In this document: positions 11,901 through 29,273 of the stretch, piece after piece
Position numbering within the stretch: the stretch's first letter is position 1
Layout: each line of letters begins with the position of its first letter
Assembly: GCF_041260155.1 (NCBI RefSeq)
Contig: NC_091930.1
Coordinates: forward strand, 35,944,263 to 36,008,262
DNA from: Ptychodera flava
Lineage: Eukaryota; Hemichordata; Enteropneusta; Ptychoderidae
Length of the DNA stretch: 64,000 bases
Direction: 5' to 3'
Made by a program: the position numbers and the translations under genes
Notes under the pieces: generated by a model
Database searches by the model: none
What the model saw: only the letters and a program-made list of their open reading frames with translations
Told to the model about the DNA's origin: nothing

Positions 11901-12659
11901 CTAAAGCTTGAACTGCGTCAGTGTGTTACTGTTGCTACCACCCCCATTATCTCTAGTATTAGTATTGCACACTGAAAAAACGGAAACACTTGGCAGCAAT
12001 AAATAACTGAGGGCCTAGGTTAGATATGGACTGTTTTCTTTGAAACAAAGAAAGACAACGAGGTAATTGCAATAGGCACACAGTTGAAGCCTGTGTTAGG
12101 ACAATGTTTAGTACATAATAGTTACTTATCATAATCGTGAAGTCAATGTACCTTCGCTTGCCTCGGTTATAGAAGCTATTAATAGAACAGTTTTTGATCC
12201 ACAATTTGTAACAAATGTTTCATACTATCGTACATGTACAATTATGGAAAAAAAAATCGACAGTACCACAATTGTTCTAATCGTCATGCTGTCTACTACT
12301 TCAGAGATTCAAATTACACACTTGTTATTGGAAGTGTATATCTTGGACAATTGTGGACAATTGTGTAACAGCTTTGTGAATACCAGTGAATTTTGTGACG
12401 TCGTCCCCCCTGATAATATCCAATTATCCAGTACTGAGTACTCAATATTTTCTACAACTCCAAAGTCACTATCATTGCCAAAACTGTAAAATAATAGAAC
12501 GCCCTCCCGACCCATAATGGACTCAAGCAAACATTGATGTACTTGGCTTCACCTCGTACATTATGTCGTGCAAAGTTTCCTTCATCCATTATGGGCCGGG
12601 TGTATAGGCCTACGGGTAATTATAGTGCCGGACCCAACAGTAAAATCTAGTCCATTTAC
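11900..12659 (-). other. Intron 5 of esterase copy 1 (truncated homology)
   Basis: The stretch aligns, with gaps, to intron 5 of copy 2 (21531-22144). Shared segments include TTGCTACC, AGTATTGCACA and GGACTGTTTTCTTT versus GGGCTGTTTTCTTT. The similarity stops at about 11900, some 200 bp before exon 6 would be expected. A short inverted pair CCCATAATGGA (12512) and TCCATTATGGG (12587) lies near its right end. Confidence 0.6.
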
Positions 12660-16043
<3,384 letters not shown>

Positions 16044-16395
16044 CAGAACCGACTATAAGTACGTGTTACGGGGTCAACTCCTCCCACACGATAGCCCTAT
16101 TGAAGACCAGTGCGGGATATATATGTAAAGGGCCGCCAACTCATCATTGGAAACGTTTAATGGCGCTTAAGAGACAACTAGCAACAGCGAAGGCGACCAC
16201 TCAATGGATATCAGCCTTATGAACCATTCTACATGCGCATAAACTGTTTCATAAACACCTAGACTGTAGAAAATCAAGAATGGACTGCAGTGAAAGTTTT
16301 ACTGGGGCTCAAAATATTACAGTGCCTTTCGTTGGTCTGTTTTTGTGTGGACTCTTTTTGAAGTGTGAGGATTATTCAGAGCTTTTATCAGTTTT

Positions 16396-16398
<3 letters not shown>

Positions 16399-16471
<73 letters not shown>
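16399..16471. repeat. (CT)n microsatellite
   Basis: 73 bp of CT dinucleotide repeat upstream of copy 1. Confidence 0.95.
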
Positions 16472-16474
<3 letters not shown>

Positions 16475-17398
16475 ATAACTTACCTCAAGTACAAACTAAT
16501 AATATCTCTACGTGAAGTAATTTCTGTTATTATTTATAAAGCTCTGCTTTTCGCATCGAGCACGGTAATTTGCCACGGAAATACATATCACTTAGAATTC
16601 ATTAGAATAACTTATTTGTAGGAATTCAAAATTGTATTTTGACCAAACGGTCCATGAGGATATTAAAACAATTTGTGGATGACATTTCGGACAGAACGTT
16701 TTAGTGCCGCGTTGTACGCACGGCACAGGAATCCTTTCTGTTGGGAAAAGTGAAAACTTACCGAAGCAAAGATGAGATAATGTCCTCAGGAATGCGTTAA
16801 ATAAAATTGAAACATCCAAGAATCAGTAACCTGAAAGCGGTTTTTATAATCGCACAGTTCGCAAATATTAAAACAGATTGCAGAAATTAGATGGAAAATA
16901 TCCGATATATATTTTATTCCTGTAAAATTGCTCGATTTATACAAATGATCTCCATTTATCACGACCAACTGGAATAGTACATAAATTCATACTTAGATAC
17001 ATAGATACATACATAGATAAGTAGTATATAGACTGTCGGTTCTGGCGCAGTTCACTGCTTGTAAGCTTTAACTTTAAACATTAAGCCCTTCAACACCATT
17101 TAGTTGTAATACGCTAATCTTCGGTCACGAAGTTGTAAAGTCCTTTTCAAGAAAATGACAAACTCAGTAAACCTCATGTCACTCCCATTTCCACGTATGC
17201 CACAATTATCTTACCCACATACACACAGCTCTTGAAAAGTCGCCTAAAGCCTTGTATCGTTTTCAAATAAATATGTCTTTGTCTTGGTCGTGATGCCAAA
17301 ATCTCAACACTTTTATACAGATTTTCATTTTCATACTATCATGATATTCATCTACATTTATCAAACAAGGATAGCAGAGAAACCACTGCCCTTCTTAA

Positions 17399-17561
17399 AG
17401 GTATACTGTCACCTGTTCCAATTTTGCCACAGTTACCATGGAAAGAGAAAATCTGACCAATCATAGATTTTAAGTGGGTGGCCGCTTTTTAAAAATAGCG
17501 CCCTCACACGGGCATTTTGACCATATATGGGCATATTTAGATTACAGGTGACTGTATACCT
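17399..17561. mobile_element. 163-bp MITE with TTAA target duplication
   Basis: Ends AGGTATACTGTCACCTGT and ACAGGTGACTGTATACCT are inverted repeats with one difference. TTAA flanks both sides (17395-17398 and 17562-17565). The homologous intergenic blocks at about 31470 and 63095 have a single TTAA with no insert, giving empty sites that confirm the duplication. No coding capacity. Confidence 0.85.
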
Positions 17562-17929
17562 TTAAAGGAGTAACAGCTTTATCAGCTTTATCTCTGAACA
17601 GATTGACTAAGACTAACTGTGCACAAATTGCAAAGGAGAAGAAAGGACAAAAATCACATAAACAGTCAATGTAAACAACCACTAATACTAGAACCAGGCA
17701 TTGAGGACTGCCCCTTTAATCATGTCACTGTTCAAATATTCATGTCAGGGGCGCTATCACATCCATTTATTATATTCAACGTTATGCTGTGTGGTTTTTG
17801 AAGGGGAAGCGGAATTAATCGATCCTTGTGTTCTTACTTCTTTCACTTTGTGAAATAGAAATTATTCTTTTATCTGAAAACCACAATCATTTCTGTTTTT
17901 GTGGTGTGCGAATAATTGTACAATCTGAA

Positions 17930-18077
17930 TAAAATGAAATGCTTGTAGAGAAGAAATAAAAGACTTCAAACTTTACTAAATCCATGACTTTTAATTGAGC
18001 CCCGTCAAGCGGTAGATGAGAAAAGAGTTGTAAAAAATTGAGATTCTCAATATCTGTCCTGGAGGTGCATTCTACCT
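17930..18077. mobile_element. Partial copy of the GGTAG...GCGCCTC MITE family
   Basis: AGCGGTAGATGAGAAAAGAG, ATATCTGTCC and GGAGGTGCATTCTACCTTA match the right half of the intron-2 copies (for example 56860-56938). Similar halves lie at 31930-32035, 49880-49995 and 63470-63525, at the same place downstream of copies 3, 4 and 5. Confidence 0.55.
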
Positions 18078-19445
18078 TAAGTTTTCTTTATAAAACTATC
18101 TCATATAAATCAAAATTATGTAGACAGTATGAATGTGTAAAAATTGTACAAGCAGGCATGTTACGAAATACATCTGATGAAGTGACAGATGCAATGCTAG
18201 TCGATTCATAGACAATGAACAGCACTAGTAAGTTACGTTATTGACAAAATGAGGCCTCTTCCGAAATAATTAATATGATCAGCGTTTTAAACATATTATG
18301 TCGTCTATATTGTCACGGCACAAGTTACTCATTACAGGGCGTCACAATGTCGCAGACGAGAAATGTCATCAGTACAGCAACAATAGTGATACGCAGTGAT
18401 AACCCCATGGCGTCAACAGCACCACTAGAGCAAACTACAGATCTGTCCATGTCTTCTTCGGTGGGCGTGAAATTCTCGTCTTCTATGTGGAAGAAAAGGA
18501 AATAAAACGTTAAACAAGAAAAGCAATGACTCATTTTCAGCGGGTCGGACCTGATGATAACGACTTGTCAAAAATTAGTCATATTTTCTTTGACCTTAGG
18601 GTGGTTGTGAAATTGAAAGTGACTACCTGTGTGGCAAAGTGTTGAGTTCATGGGGACTGATGATCACGGTCACTCCACTTTTTGGAGTAGCCAATAGCTT
18701 CAATACTTCAATCAATACAACCAGACAATGAACCAGAAAAATTCATTAACTTTGTGAGTACAAAATGTTTTATGAACCTCCCGATCGATATAAGTAAACA
18801 ATTTAATTGCACTATTGCGTACCCAAGCTTTGTCTTTGATAGACATTAAGGTTTGGAACCGGAAGGCATTCTCAAGAGATTATGATACCGAGTAAATAAA
18901 ACGTGGGATGAGCTTATATTGAATATTTGTATATGATAGTTTAAGTTATGTTCATGCAGAAATGCGTCATACAATAAGATCAGAAATATCCTGAACAGAG
19001 AGGTATGCCAGTGATAGCATTCCATGTTACATACCTGTGCGTTTGACAAGTTTTGGAATGAAGTCATTCCAGAGTGCACACTCCCTGGACTTCAGTGCTC
19101 GGTTGTTCTTCATTTCCAGGGAAAGTTCTTTATAGGCTAATCCGGGTACTGCAAACTTTGGCCAATCATCCTCCGACATTTCCGCCTCGTCGCCAGACAG
19201 GTTGGGATTGCTATAGGAGTCATTCACAGATACGTTCACATGCATCAGTTGTTTGACCTAAAACATTTGGGTTGGTTTCAACAGAAACAAAGTTTTATAT
19301 ATATAATGAAGAAAGTTTGTTTTCAAGAAACGTTGACACATTTAGCCAAACAAACCTTCATCATCATTATATCGGCAATCTTTCGTTGATATTCAGCTGG
19401 CAAAACATTAATACTATATAAACCAGCCATATTAGTGGCCCTTGT

Positions 19446-19692
19446 GGTAGAACGCGCCTCGGGGTCAGATACTTTGACTCTCAAAATCCAACAATTCTTT
19501 TCTTATCAACCTCTTGTTGGGGGCGTCATTTTAAAGCTCTCGTAAAATGTTTGGCAATTTGTTCCGCCGGTTCCAAACTTTGCACGGTGACCCCTGATTT
19601 TTATCGTTGATTTGGTAAGAGAATTATTGAAAGATTCCTTGAGGAAAGTTGGAGCAAAAGTTTAAGTCTTCTTTTTAGAGGCGCAAACTACC
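19446..19692. mobile_element. MITE (GGTAG...GCGCCTC family) in intron 6 of copy 2
   Basis: The left end GGTAGAACGCGCCTC and right end GAGGCGCAAACTACC are inverted repeats. The core contains GGTGACCCCTGATTTTTAT. The same element lies at the same intron position in copies 3 and 4, so it predates those duplications. Confidence 0.65.
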
Positions 19693-22600
19693 TTAAGGAA
19701 TAATACTGTAACTTTTAATGACATTGTCGATTGTGCCCATTTAATAAATTTTCTCGACATTTAACACTTGCGTTTTGTCGAAATATGCCTACCAATATAT
19801 TGCATCGTGTACGATATAATTCAACTAAAAGCAGTCTGGACTATGATGAAATTGACAACATATTTTCATATCACCCGATTGTTCTGTATGAATTTAGCCA
19901 GTAAAGACTGACAACGACTTTGGGCTACAGTAACAAAACGTTCTCTGAACTATGATCAATCAATGTGTGATACGATGATACTCGATATCGTGTGATTGCA
20001 TAAGTCATAGCGCCCTCAGGTGGCCAAGGAGACAACACAACACCTTCGCTTAATTAATGGTAAAACAAACGTACAGGAGAATAATCGAGAACGCTATGGT
20101 GTGCAGTGAAATCACCATGGGGAGCCTAAAAGCTTCCGTTTTATAATTACGATACAAACATGTTCTAACTTTCATCAATCGTCAACGTACCCTAGATACA
20201 GTCTTTGCATCGGTTGTAGATCACTGGCAACCCTTAAGCAGAGTTCCGAGGACCCCCTCCCTTTAAAGATCCATTAGCTGTAACTGTGGTCATTTTTTAT
20301 TTTGTTTGTTTCTGTGTATCATCTGCAGTTTCTGGTGTGAATCCCTGAACCGTGGAGAAATTCCTAATAATTAGCTCATAAATATACCCTATATGAGTAT
20401 AAGCTGCATTGTTATTGTTTAAATTTTGTATTCAGGTCAGGACTAGAATACACTTATCAGTAACAATGGTCATTTCACATATATAAGCGGCAAACAAGAC
20501 ACCGGGCATTAGTCATGATGATCGGATTATAGTAAATTCTGTAGTTGATACATTGAAATAAAGTAGTGAAAAATTAGTCAACAGTTACAGCTAATGTCCC
20601 TTTAATAAACAGTAGATTTCCGCGGTTACACCACGCTGTCACAACTTGCTCTTATGTTGGTAATGTAAGATTTGTGTATGTTTTTAATATGTTGTGATCA
20701 TTCTCAAGTGCTTGTTATTGTTTAGGTATAGTTTTCTTGTTCTATGATTTAGTTGGTGTGTCTTAATCTTGATCATTAAACAGAATAGTTAAACATTTCT
20801 ATCGGGACAGTAGGAGCAAGGGTCAAATGTCCTTTTTTGATGCGCTTAATACCTGAAAAAGGTAAATCCTATTTAAACTGTCTTACCCTGTTTTGGTCAT
20901 GTTTGTCCAATATGTTATAATACTAAGAGACATGTTGACCTCCTCTGGGGCCTATCGCCAATTTGAAAGTGCATTGAAATGCGTTCCAAATACAAAAGGA
21001 AGTTCTTCGCCGTGTCCAGCCTTCGCCCACCGGATCCCAAACAGCTTATTGGCCGGCGCATGGGTCATGTGATACATGTAAACGTTGGCGCCAGAGTTTG
21101 AATACGCACGGGCAGATTTGTCGGCAGGGCACACGAACATGTTGTCGCCTTGCATTTCGATGTACGCGTCTGCATAATTTGTGTCGTTGGCGGCGACATC
21201 GGCCCAGGGGATGTACATGAGCTGGATAGCGTCTTGAGCTGTAGGGTTGTGCTTGAATGAGCCATAAAGCAGGAGCAGGTACATCTGTTTGTACTCGGCT
21301 TTGCTCACCGTGGGCTCGGAAGCAACTGCAAGACTAGGTAACAACGTGGCTAGGGACATTGTGCCTTCGTTAGCGTTGGTCCCGATCAAAATGTCCACAT
21401 TCGTTTTGTTGAACCCTCCCTGGCTGAGCAGATCGTCGGGTTTGGCGGTGATGAACTGACCATCTACAGTTGGTGCGAAGGGTAAGGCGAGAATGTCCGG
21501 CTCTATATCAGGAATTGTTGCCAGCTGACGCTATTAAAGGGACAGATTCAATGAGGATAGGATGTTACACACTGTTCATAATTGGAGATACAATCACGGG
21601 GCGAGCATGCTGATAAACATGTATTAGGCATATTTATTAAAGATATTTTGCAATAGGAGTTTGAACTTCGTGAGTGTGTGTGCCTATTGCTACCTTCCAC
21701 TATCTTTGTAAAGTATTGCACATAAATTGGCAACATTTCGAACAAGTAAATGAATGAGGGCAGTTAACCGAATGGGCTGTTTTCTTTAAATAAGATGCAA
21801 AGATAATGAGGGGATAGCCATGAACGCTCACTGACACAATTTAAGCTTGTTGAATATATAACAGCTATTTATCATAATCGTTCAATAAATGTAATCCTCG
21901 CTAGCCCCTGTTATATGAGCTATCAATATTTCAAACAAATGTTTCATACTACATTTATGATGATAATATTTGACAGTATCGTTATCCATCACGTTGTTTT
22001 AAAAAGTGCGCGCTGTAATCATCGTGTTGATTTTATTTCAGAGATAATGTAGATCAAATTATACAGTACTAATTGAAAGTGTAAATCGTTGGCAATCATG
22101 GACAATTGTATACAAAGCCCGAATATGAAATATAACACATTTACCTGGTCTAATTTTTCTTTGAAGTGCTCCAAAGGCACACTACGCAGACACTGAACCA
22201 AGTCTTGAGAGTTCTTCTCATTGCATCCTAGTAGTTGACCGACACCGTGGGCTAACCTGCTCAGCGTCTCTCCGTCGTCACGTGGGCCGCCAGCGATTGA
22301 TGTTGTTCCACTCTGTTTGTGATGAAGTATCAAAACCAAGTCGTTGGAGAAAGCCAGAATCATCGTTAACCAAAATTTGCCATCTATGGCCATTAGTGCA
22401 CACGACCAAATATATGTGAAAGCCTTCATGAAAATCATTTCTTTGCTCACGTCTGAACATGTCCAGTGCACCCCATTTGCCGCTCGTCAATCAGAGATAT
22501 TACGACCATGGATGTCAACTGAAAATGCTTCCGTGGTTTCAGTACATGTTCGACTTGTCAGAAAATCGACACTTTTCTCTGACATTGTTTCCACAAGTTC

Positions 22601-22983
22601 GCAATTTTCTTTAAATTTGCAATTGGCTAGCTGACATGATTGTGCAAAATGTCTTTCTATATTTTAGACACCGCTGGAAACTTTGTGTAGCACATACTGG
22701 GCAAAAGCGTGATATACGACAATATGCATTGATATAAAACTGATTCTCTACAAATCTCAAATACATTAAGTATACATTAAGTATACAAATAAAATGCACA
22801 AGTACAGTATACACTTGTTCTGCAAAGATCTGCGTTACGAATACTCTCAAGTGTTCTCATAGATATACGTTACGTATATCAAGGCATTGATATTTTCCTG
22901 TACAATGACATAATATACATAAATGTTATTTACTATGTACATCCACATACGTAGAGATACGTACATATATTAAACGTAAAATG

Positions 22984-23047
22984 GCATTATCTCTAAAAGT
23001 GTCACAAGAGAAAAAGAAAATTTCTCATGACATTTTAGAGATAATGC
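22984..23047. repeat. Short stem-loop in intron 4 of copy 2
   Basis: The arms GCATTATCTCTAAAAGTGTCA and TGACATTTTAGAGATAATGC pair over about 20 bp with one bulge around a loop of roughly 23 nt. It could be a small MITE or an RNA hairpin; nothing else supports a gene. Confidence 0.45.
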
Positions 23048-23351
23048 AATTTTTATGATATGTAGTGAAAAATCGCCGATGACATGAAATTATAGTAGGA
23101 ATGTCTTTCAGCTCATCCATATGGTGTTGGTTTGATTTACGATCCGTACCTGTACAGTTTCGTCATATTCGATGTCATCGTCTTTGACGCATAGCGTCTA
23201 TAAATATAATACAATATGCAAATTTGCAGTCAGCTGAAAAGAAAACCGCTAAATTCCCTTCACTGCCACCATATCTTTCTATCATCACATCATATACCAA
23301 CATATATTGTATTTTTTCCAGTCTTATTTCCCTAAATGCAATTATTAATTT

Positions 23352-24035
23352 AAGGTTCCAAGACAAGAAATTGACCATTTTAAACTAAAATTCTCTAGTG
23401 TTTAATAAGCTCAGAACCCCCGTAAATTGTATATTTTCGGAAAGCCTAGATATAGGGGAACATTTTGGTTACCATAGTGTCACCATTGTTTACATAACTA
23501 TCACGTGACAGGTAATTTGCATAACCTTTCAAAAATCGGTTTTCCCTATGTTTTGTTTCAATGCTTTGAGATATGTGGCTGAAATTCATGTGAGTGCAAG
23601 CTATCCTACAGATCTTCAAAAGCGTGTCTCAGAATTTTTTAAACCTTCTTAAACAGTTTTTATGCCAGAAAAACTTCCAGAGCAGTGAATTTTACCATAG
23701 TTGATTTCTTTAAAATTGTGCTGCAAAAAAACTAAGCAAGATATAAAAAATCTGAGACACACTTTGAAAGAGCATTGTGACAGCTTGCAGTCCAGCAAGT
23801 TTGAGTCAGATATTTTGAAGTATTGTGACAAAACATAGGGAAAACCGACTTTTGAAAGGTTATGCAAATTATCTTGTCACGTGATAGTTATGTAAACAAT
23901 GGTGACACTGTGGTTACCAAAATGTTCCCATATATGTAGGCTTTTAGAAAATGTATACTTTACGGGGGTTCTGAGTTTATTAACCGATAGAGAATTGTTA
24001 GATTAAAAAGGTCACATTTCTTGTCTTGGAACCTT
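23352..24035. mobile_element. Foldback (palindromic) element, copy A
   Basis: The element starts AAGGTTCCAAGACAAGAAA and ends with its reverse complement. Similarity between the halves continues inward for roughly 300 bp (for example GAACCCCCGTAAA, CACGTGA, AACCGATTTTTGAAAGG-type blocks), so almost the whole 684 bp is an imperfect palindrome. No protein. A second copy is at 58793-59465. Target duplication is uncertain: TTA flanks both sides only if the terminus is taken as AGGTTCC. Confidence 0.75.
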
Positions 24036-25555
<1,520 letters not shown>

Positions 25556-26354
25556 TCAAATGACAATATTTTATTGTCATGAAAAGTTTGAAATAGCAAG
25601 GGAAATAGAGAAGGACTGTAACCATTACCTGCAATGTTGCGTTGCACCCACTTCAAAGCGGCCAACTGATCTAGCAACCCATAATTTCCGGGGGCATTCT
25701 CATCGCCTGTTGTGACAGAACAAGTAAATACATCAAGTTGGTCAGTCACAAAAATGTCAGTAGAACTTGTACAGAAGCGTATAAGTAGGTTTAGGATATC
25801 TCACGTAAAAAAAACTACTCAACATATCTTGGTTGATTTTATCAAGAGCACCTTGCTATATAGTGATGCGTAATTTAGAGATGCAATCTTTATCTGACGG
25901 GAACTACTCATAGTGTGGAAAAACTTAAAAGTGTTAAATAAGCGTTTACATTCGGTCTTTGTTATCGATATGAGAACAGGGAAATTGACCTATCGTGCGT
26001 CGCACAAATATTGTTAAAATAGTAGGAAACAACAAAATATGTACGCACATGGAAAACTTGAAAGCAGTCAATAAATGATACATTACGTGTCATTGCTGGG
26101 CTGTGAAATGTCGCGTGTATTTTTTTGGACTTTACCACAGTTAGTCGTTCACAGACGTTGTAATGTACAAAGCAATAGCAATAACCTACGCTACCGAATT
26201 ACTTGACGAGGCTGAAAACCAATAATACTCGGCACTAGGAAATATCAACCCCAGAAGAAGTCAGATTTCGCTTGAACAACTGTCTTGCACACATACAAGT
26301 CATACAAGTTACAACAATACCAAACAACGCCAGCGTTTCACTGAAATCCTTTAA

Positions 26355-26652
26355 GGCAGAATGCGCCTCAAAAGTAAAAGACTTTCAATTCCAAATGAAA
26401 ATCAGTGGTCACGTGCAAAATGTGGACCAGAGAGACAAATTACGTGAGGTATCCTAATATTTGAATTTCAAAATGGCCGTCATCCCTGTGTTAACTTTAT
26501 TAGGAAAATGCAATTTTCGATTTAAAAAAAAAACTAAGACGATGAAAAGTTTCTTACACAACGATCTTTAGAAGTAACCCCACAAGTAGTAGATACTAAA
26601 AGAATTAGAAATGTTTGAGGGTCTGAATGTCTGTCCCCGAGGTGCACTCTAC
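26355..26652. mobile_element. MITE (GGTAG...GCGCCTC family) in intron 2 of copy 2
   Basis: The left end GGCAGAATGCGCCTC and right end GAGGTGCACTCTACG are diverged inverted repeats. The core matches the intron-6 MITE in opposite orientation. Orthologous copies are at 38491-38829 and 56587-56938. Confidence 0.6.
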
Positions 26653-26951
26653 GAATGACCCACCTGTGGAGAAGAAGCCGAGCGCAAAGAGTCGATAGTT
26701 AAGGACACAACGATGACATCTCGATCGCCGCCAAAGCGGTTCCGTCATACAGTCCATCATTTGTCGCTGAACCAAATGAGAAGCCGCCGCCGTGGATCCA
26801 TACCATCACTGGAAGATTGGTTGACTGTAACAAGAAATATTGTTTTTATCAGTAGACTTTTTTATCGACTGCATTGGCAAATGACGCTACGTCATATGGT
26901 GCCAAAAAGGAAAATCATTTTAGCATCGGGTACGATAAAAAAAGTTCATAA

Positions 26952-29273
26952 GGGACTGGACATAAATTACAGGGGGGTGTGGGGGGTGGGCGGTGTTGTT
27001 CGAAACACCGCTGCGTCAAACACTGCATAAGAACCCTATAATACTTACTGTATTAACATGGATTATTGCCTGTATTTTAGCTGAAGAGTGCATATACAGA
27101 TGAATACAGTCAAGAATTCATTTTTTTGTATTCAGCAAGCCTGTATTCATGTGCATTCATGTGAATTGACGTGTATTATACTATAATACAGGAAACTCAT
27201 TCATGTGAATTTATCTGAATTATTGGGTTTCATGCAGTGAAAAATAATGACCCTTCAAATGTTCATGCACAAAAATTAGTGACCCTCCCCCTTATCCGTG
27301 CATGAAAATAAGTGACCCTCCCCTGTTACTCAATACCCCCCCAAACAAACCCGCAATGCGTTCAAGACCTCCTTCTGACTTGCTATACTTTTGAAGTCCC
27401 CTCCCAAAAGGAAGGCAAAATGCGGCCGGTACGCTTTGTCCAAAAAATATCAAATCATATGTTTGTGATAATTCATGTAAGTGTACATTGCTTGAAGTGG
27501 CAGATAAAAAGTGCATGCATTTACAAAAAAATTAATTTTTAGATTTCATCGATAATGTTGATTCACTATGCATGGCAGCCTATGATGAAACTATGAATAT
27601 TTTTTTCCTAATATAAAACTAGGTAAATCTATGCATTTATGTACACCTAATTATAAGTATTAATGTTCATGACTAGACTACAGTGGTTTCAAGTCAATGG
27701 TTGTGCAAGAATTTGTTTTTGGAATTTCACTGAAATGTCCATTTGCTATGCATGGCAGGCCTATGATGAAACTATGAATATTTTTTTCCCAATACAAAAC
27801 TAAGTAAATCTGTGCATTTATGTACACCTAATTATAAGTATTAATGTTCATGATTAGACTACAGTTGTTTCAAGTCAATGGTTGTGCAAGAAATTTGATT
27901 TTGGAATTTCACTGAAATGTCCATTCACTGTGCATGGCAGCCTATGATGAAACTATGAATATTATTTTTCCAATACAAACTAGATAAATCTGTGCATTTA
28001 TGTACATCTAATTATTAGTATTAATGTTCATGACTAGACTACAGTGGTTTCAAGTCTACGGTTGTGCAGGAAATTTGTTTTTGGAATTTCAGTGAAATGT
28101 TCATTCACTATGCATTGCAGCCTATGATGAAACTATGAATATTTTTTTAAATAGAAAACTAAGTAAATCTGTGCATTTATGTACACCCAATTATTAGTAT
28201 TAATGTTCATGACTAGACAACAGTGGTTTCAAGTCAATGATTGTGCGAGAAATTTGATTTTGGAATTTCACCAACATGTCCATTCATTACGCATGGCAAC
28301 CTATAATGAAACTATGAATATTTTTTTTACCAATACAAAACTAGGTAAATCTATGCATTTATGTACACCTAATTATTAGTATTAATGTTCATGACTAGAC
28401 TACAGTGGTTTCAAGTCTATGGTTGTGCAAGAAATTTGTTTTTGGAATTTCACTGAAATGTCCATTCACTATGCATGGCAGCCTATGATGAAACTATTAA
28501 CATTTTTTTCCAATACAAAACTAGGTAAATCTGTGCATTTATGTACATCTAATTATTAGTATTAATGTTCATGACTAGACTACTCAAGTCTGTGGTTGTG
28601 CAAGAAATTTGATTTTGGAATTTCACCGAAATGTTGATTCACTATACTTTGTAGGCTATGAGGAAACTACAAATAACTCTTAGGTTATCTGATCCTAAAT
28701 TGTTATTCAAAAGTTGTTCGACCTGAAGCTTCCATTTTTATTGATGACATTTTGTACTATTCTGAATAGTTTATATTCTGTCAATGTCCTCAAAAATGAA
28801 AAATGTACATACAGCTTCATGAACATTTGACACCGACCTATACCTAATGTATTGCCAATGGAAGAATGATATCAAATAAGTGATCTCCCAAATTGTTATT
28901 TAAAGCGTCATTATAGGGGACAGGTTATATGTACAATAGAGGAGTTGGATAAGTAGAAATCATAACAACTTAAATCAATGTGGCTGCTTGGATCATCAAT
29001 ACATTATACCCTTAAACTTGCGCCCGAAGGGTGCGCCGAAAATGGAAATGACAGAAAATGAAAGTGCCAGGAGGTATTTTTTCTTTTTTCAGTATTCCAT
29101 ATTCTTTAATACGTGCACATGCAATTTCAGCTTTGATGCATAAAAAAGGTGACCTTCCCCCATAGGCTTGCACAAAATTTTATGACCCTTCAAAAATGCT
29201 TGCGCGAAAAATGGCGACCCACCCCCAAAAAACACCGGCCCACCCCACCCCCCTGTAATTTGTGTCCAGTCCC
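26952..29273. mobile_element. Inverted-repeat transposon with TAA duplication and internal satellite
   Basis: The left end GGGACTGGACATAAATTACA and the reverse complement of the right end GGGACTGGACACAAATTACA differ at one of 20 positions, and both continue into a G-rich tract ending GGTGTT. TAA flanks both sides (26949-26951 and 29274-29276). The interior holds about six 180-bp tandem repeats and the GCGCCCGAAGGG motif also seen near 450. There is no transposase. The termini and 3-bp TWA duplication suggest mobilisation by a PIF/Harbinger enzyme. It sits in intron 1 of copy 2; the corresponding site in copy 4 (about 57325) contains a single TAA and no insert. Confidence 0.8.
27545..28680. 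repeat. Tandem repeat, about 180-bp monomer, six to seven copies
   Basis: The marker TATGATGAAACTATGAAT or a close variant recurs at about 27581, 27762, 27943, 28123, 28302 and 28484, with a decayed copy at 28657. Spacing is 179-182 bp except for the last (173). Each unit also has GTAAATCTRTGCATTTATG and ATTAATGTTCATGACTAGAC. The array is entirely inside the inverted-repeat transposon. Confidence 0.9.

Larger units (their letters stand above)
16044..18324. other. Intergenic region between esterase copies 2 and 1
   Basis: It contains a (CT)n tract, a block at 16600-16830 that resembles 61010-61220, a TTAA MITE, and a 17040-17880 block that recurs at 31270-31800, 49440-49750 and 63000-63430. 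The recurring blocks show that the duplicated unit included intergenic DNA. The TATA-like TTTAAAAGGG seen upstream of copy 3 is degraded here to TTCAATAGGG (about 16095-16104). Confidence 0.6.
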
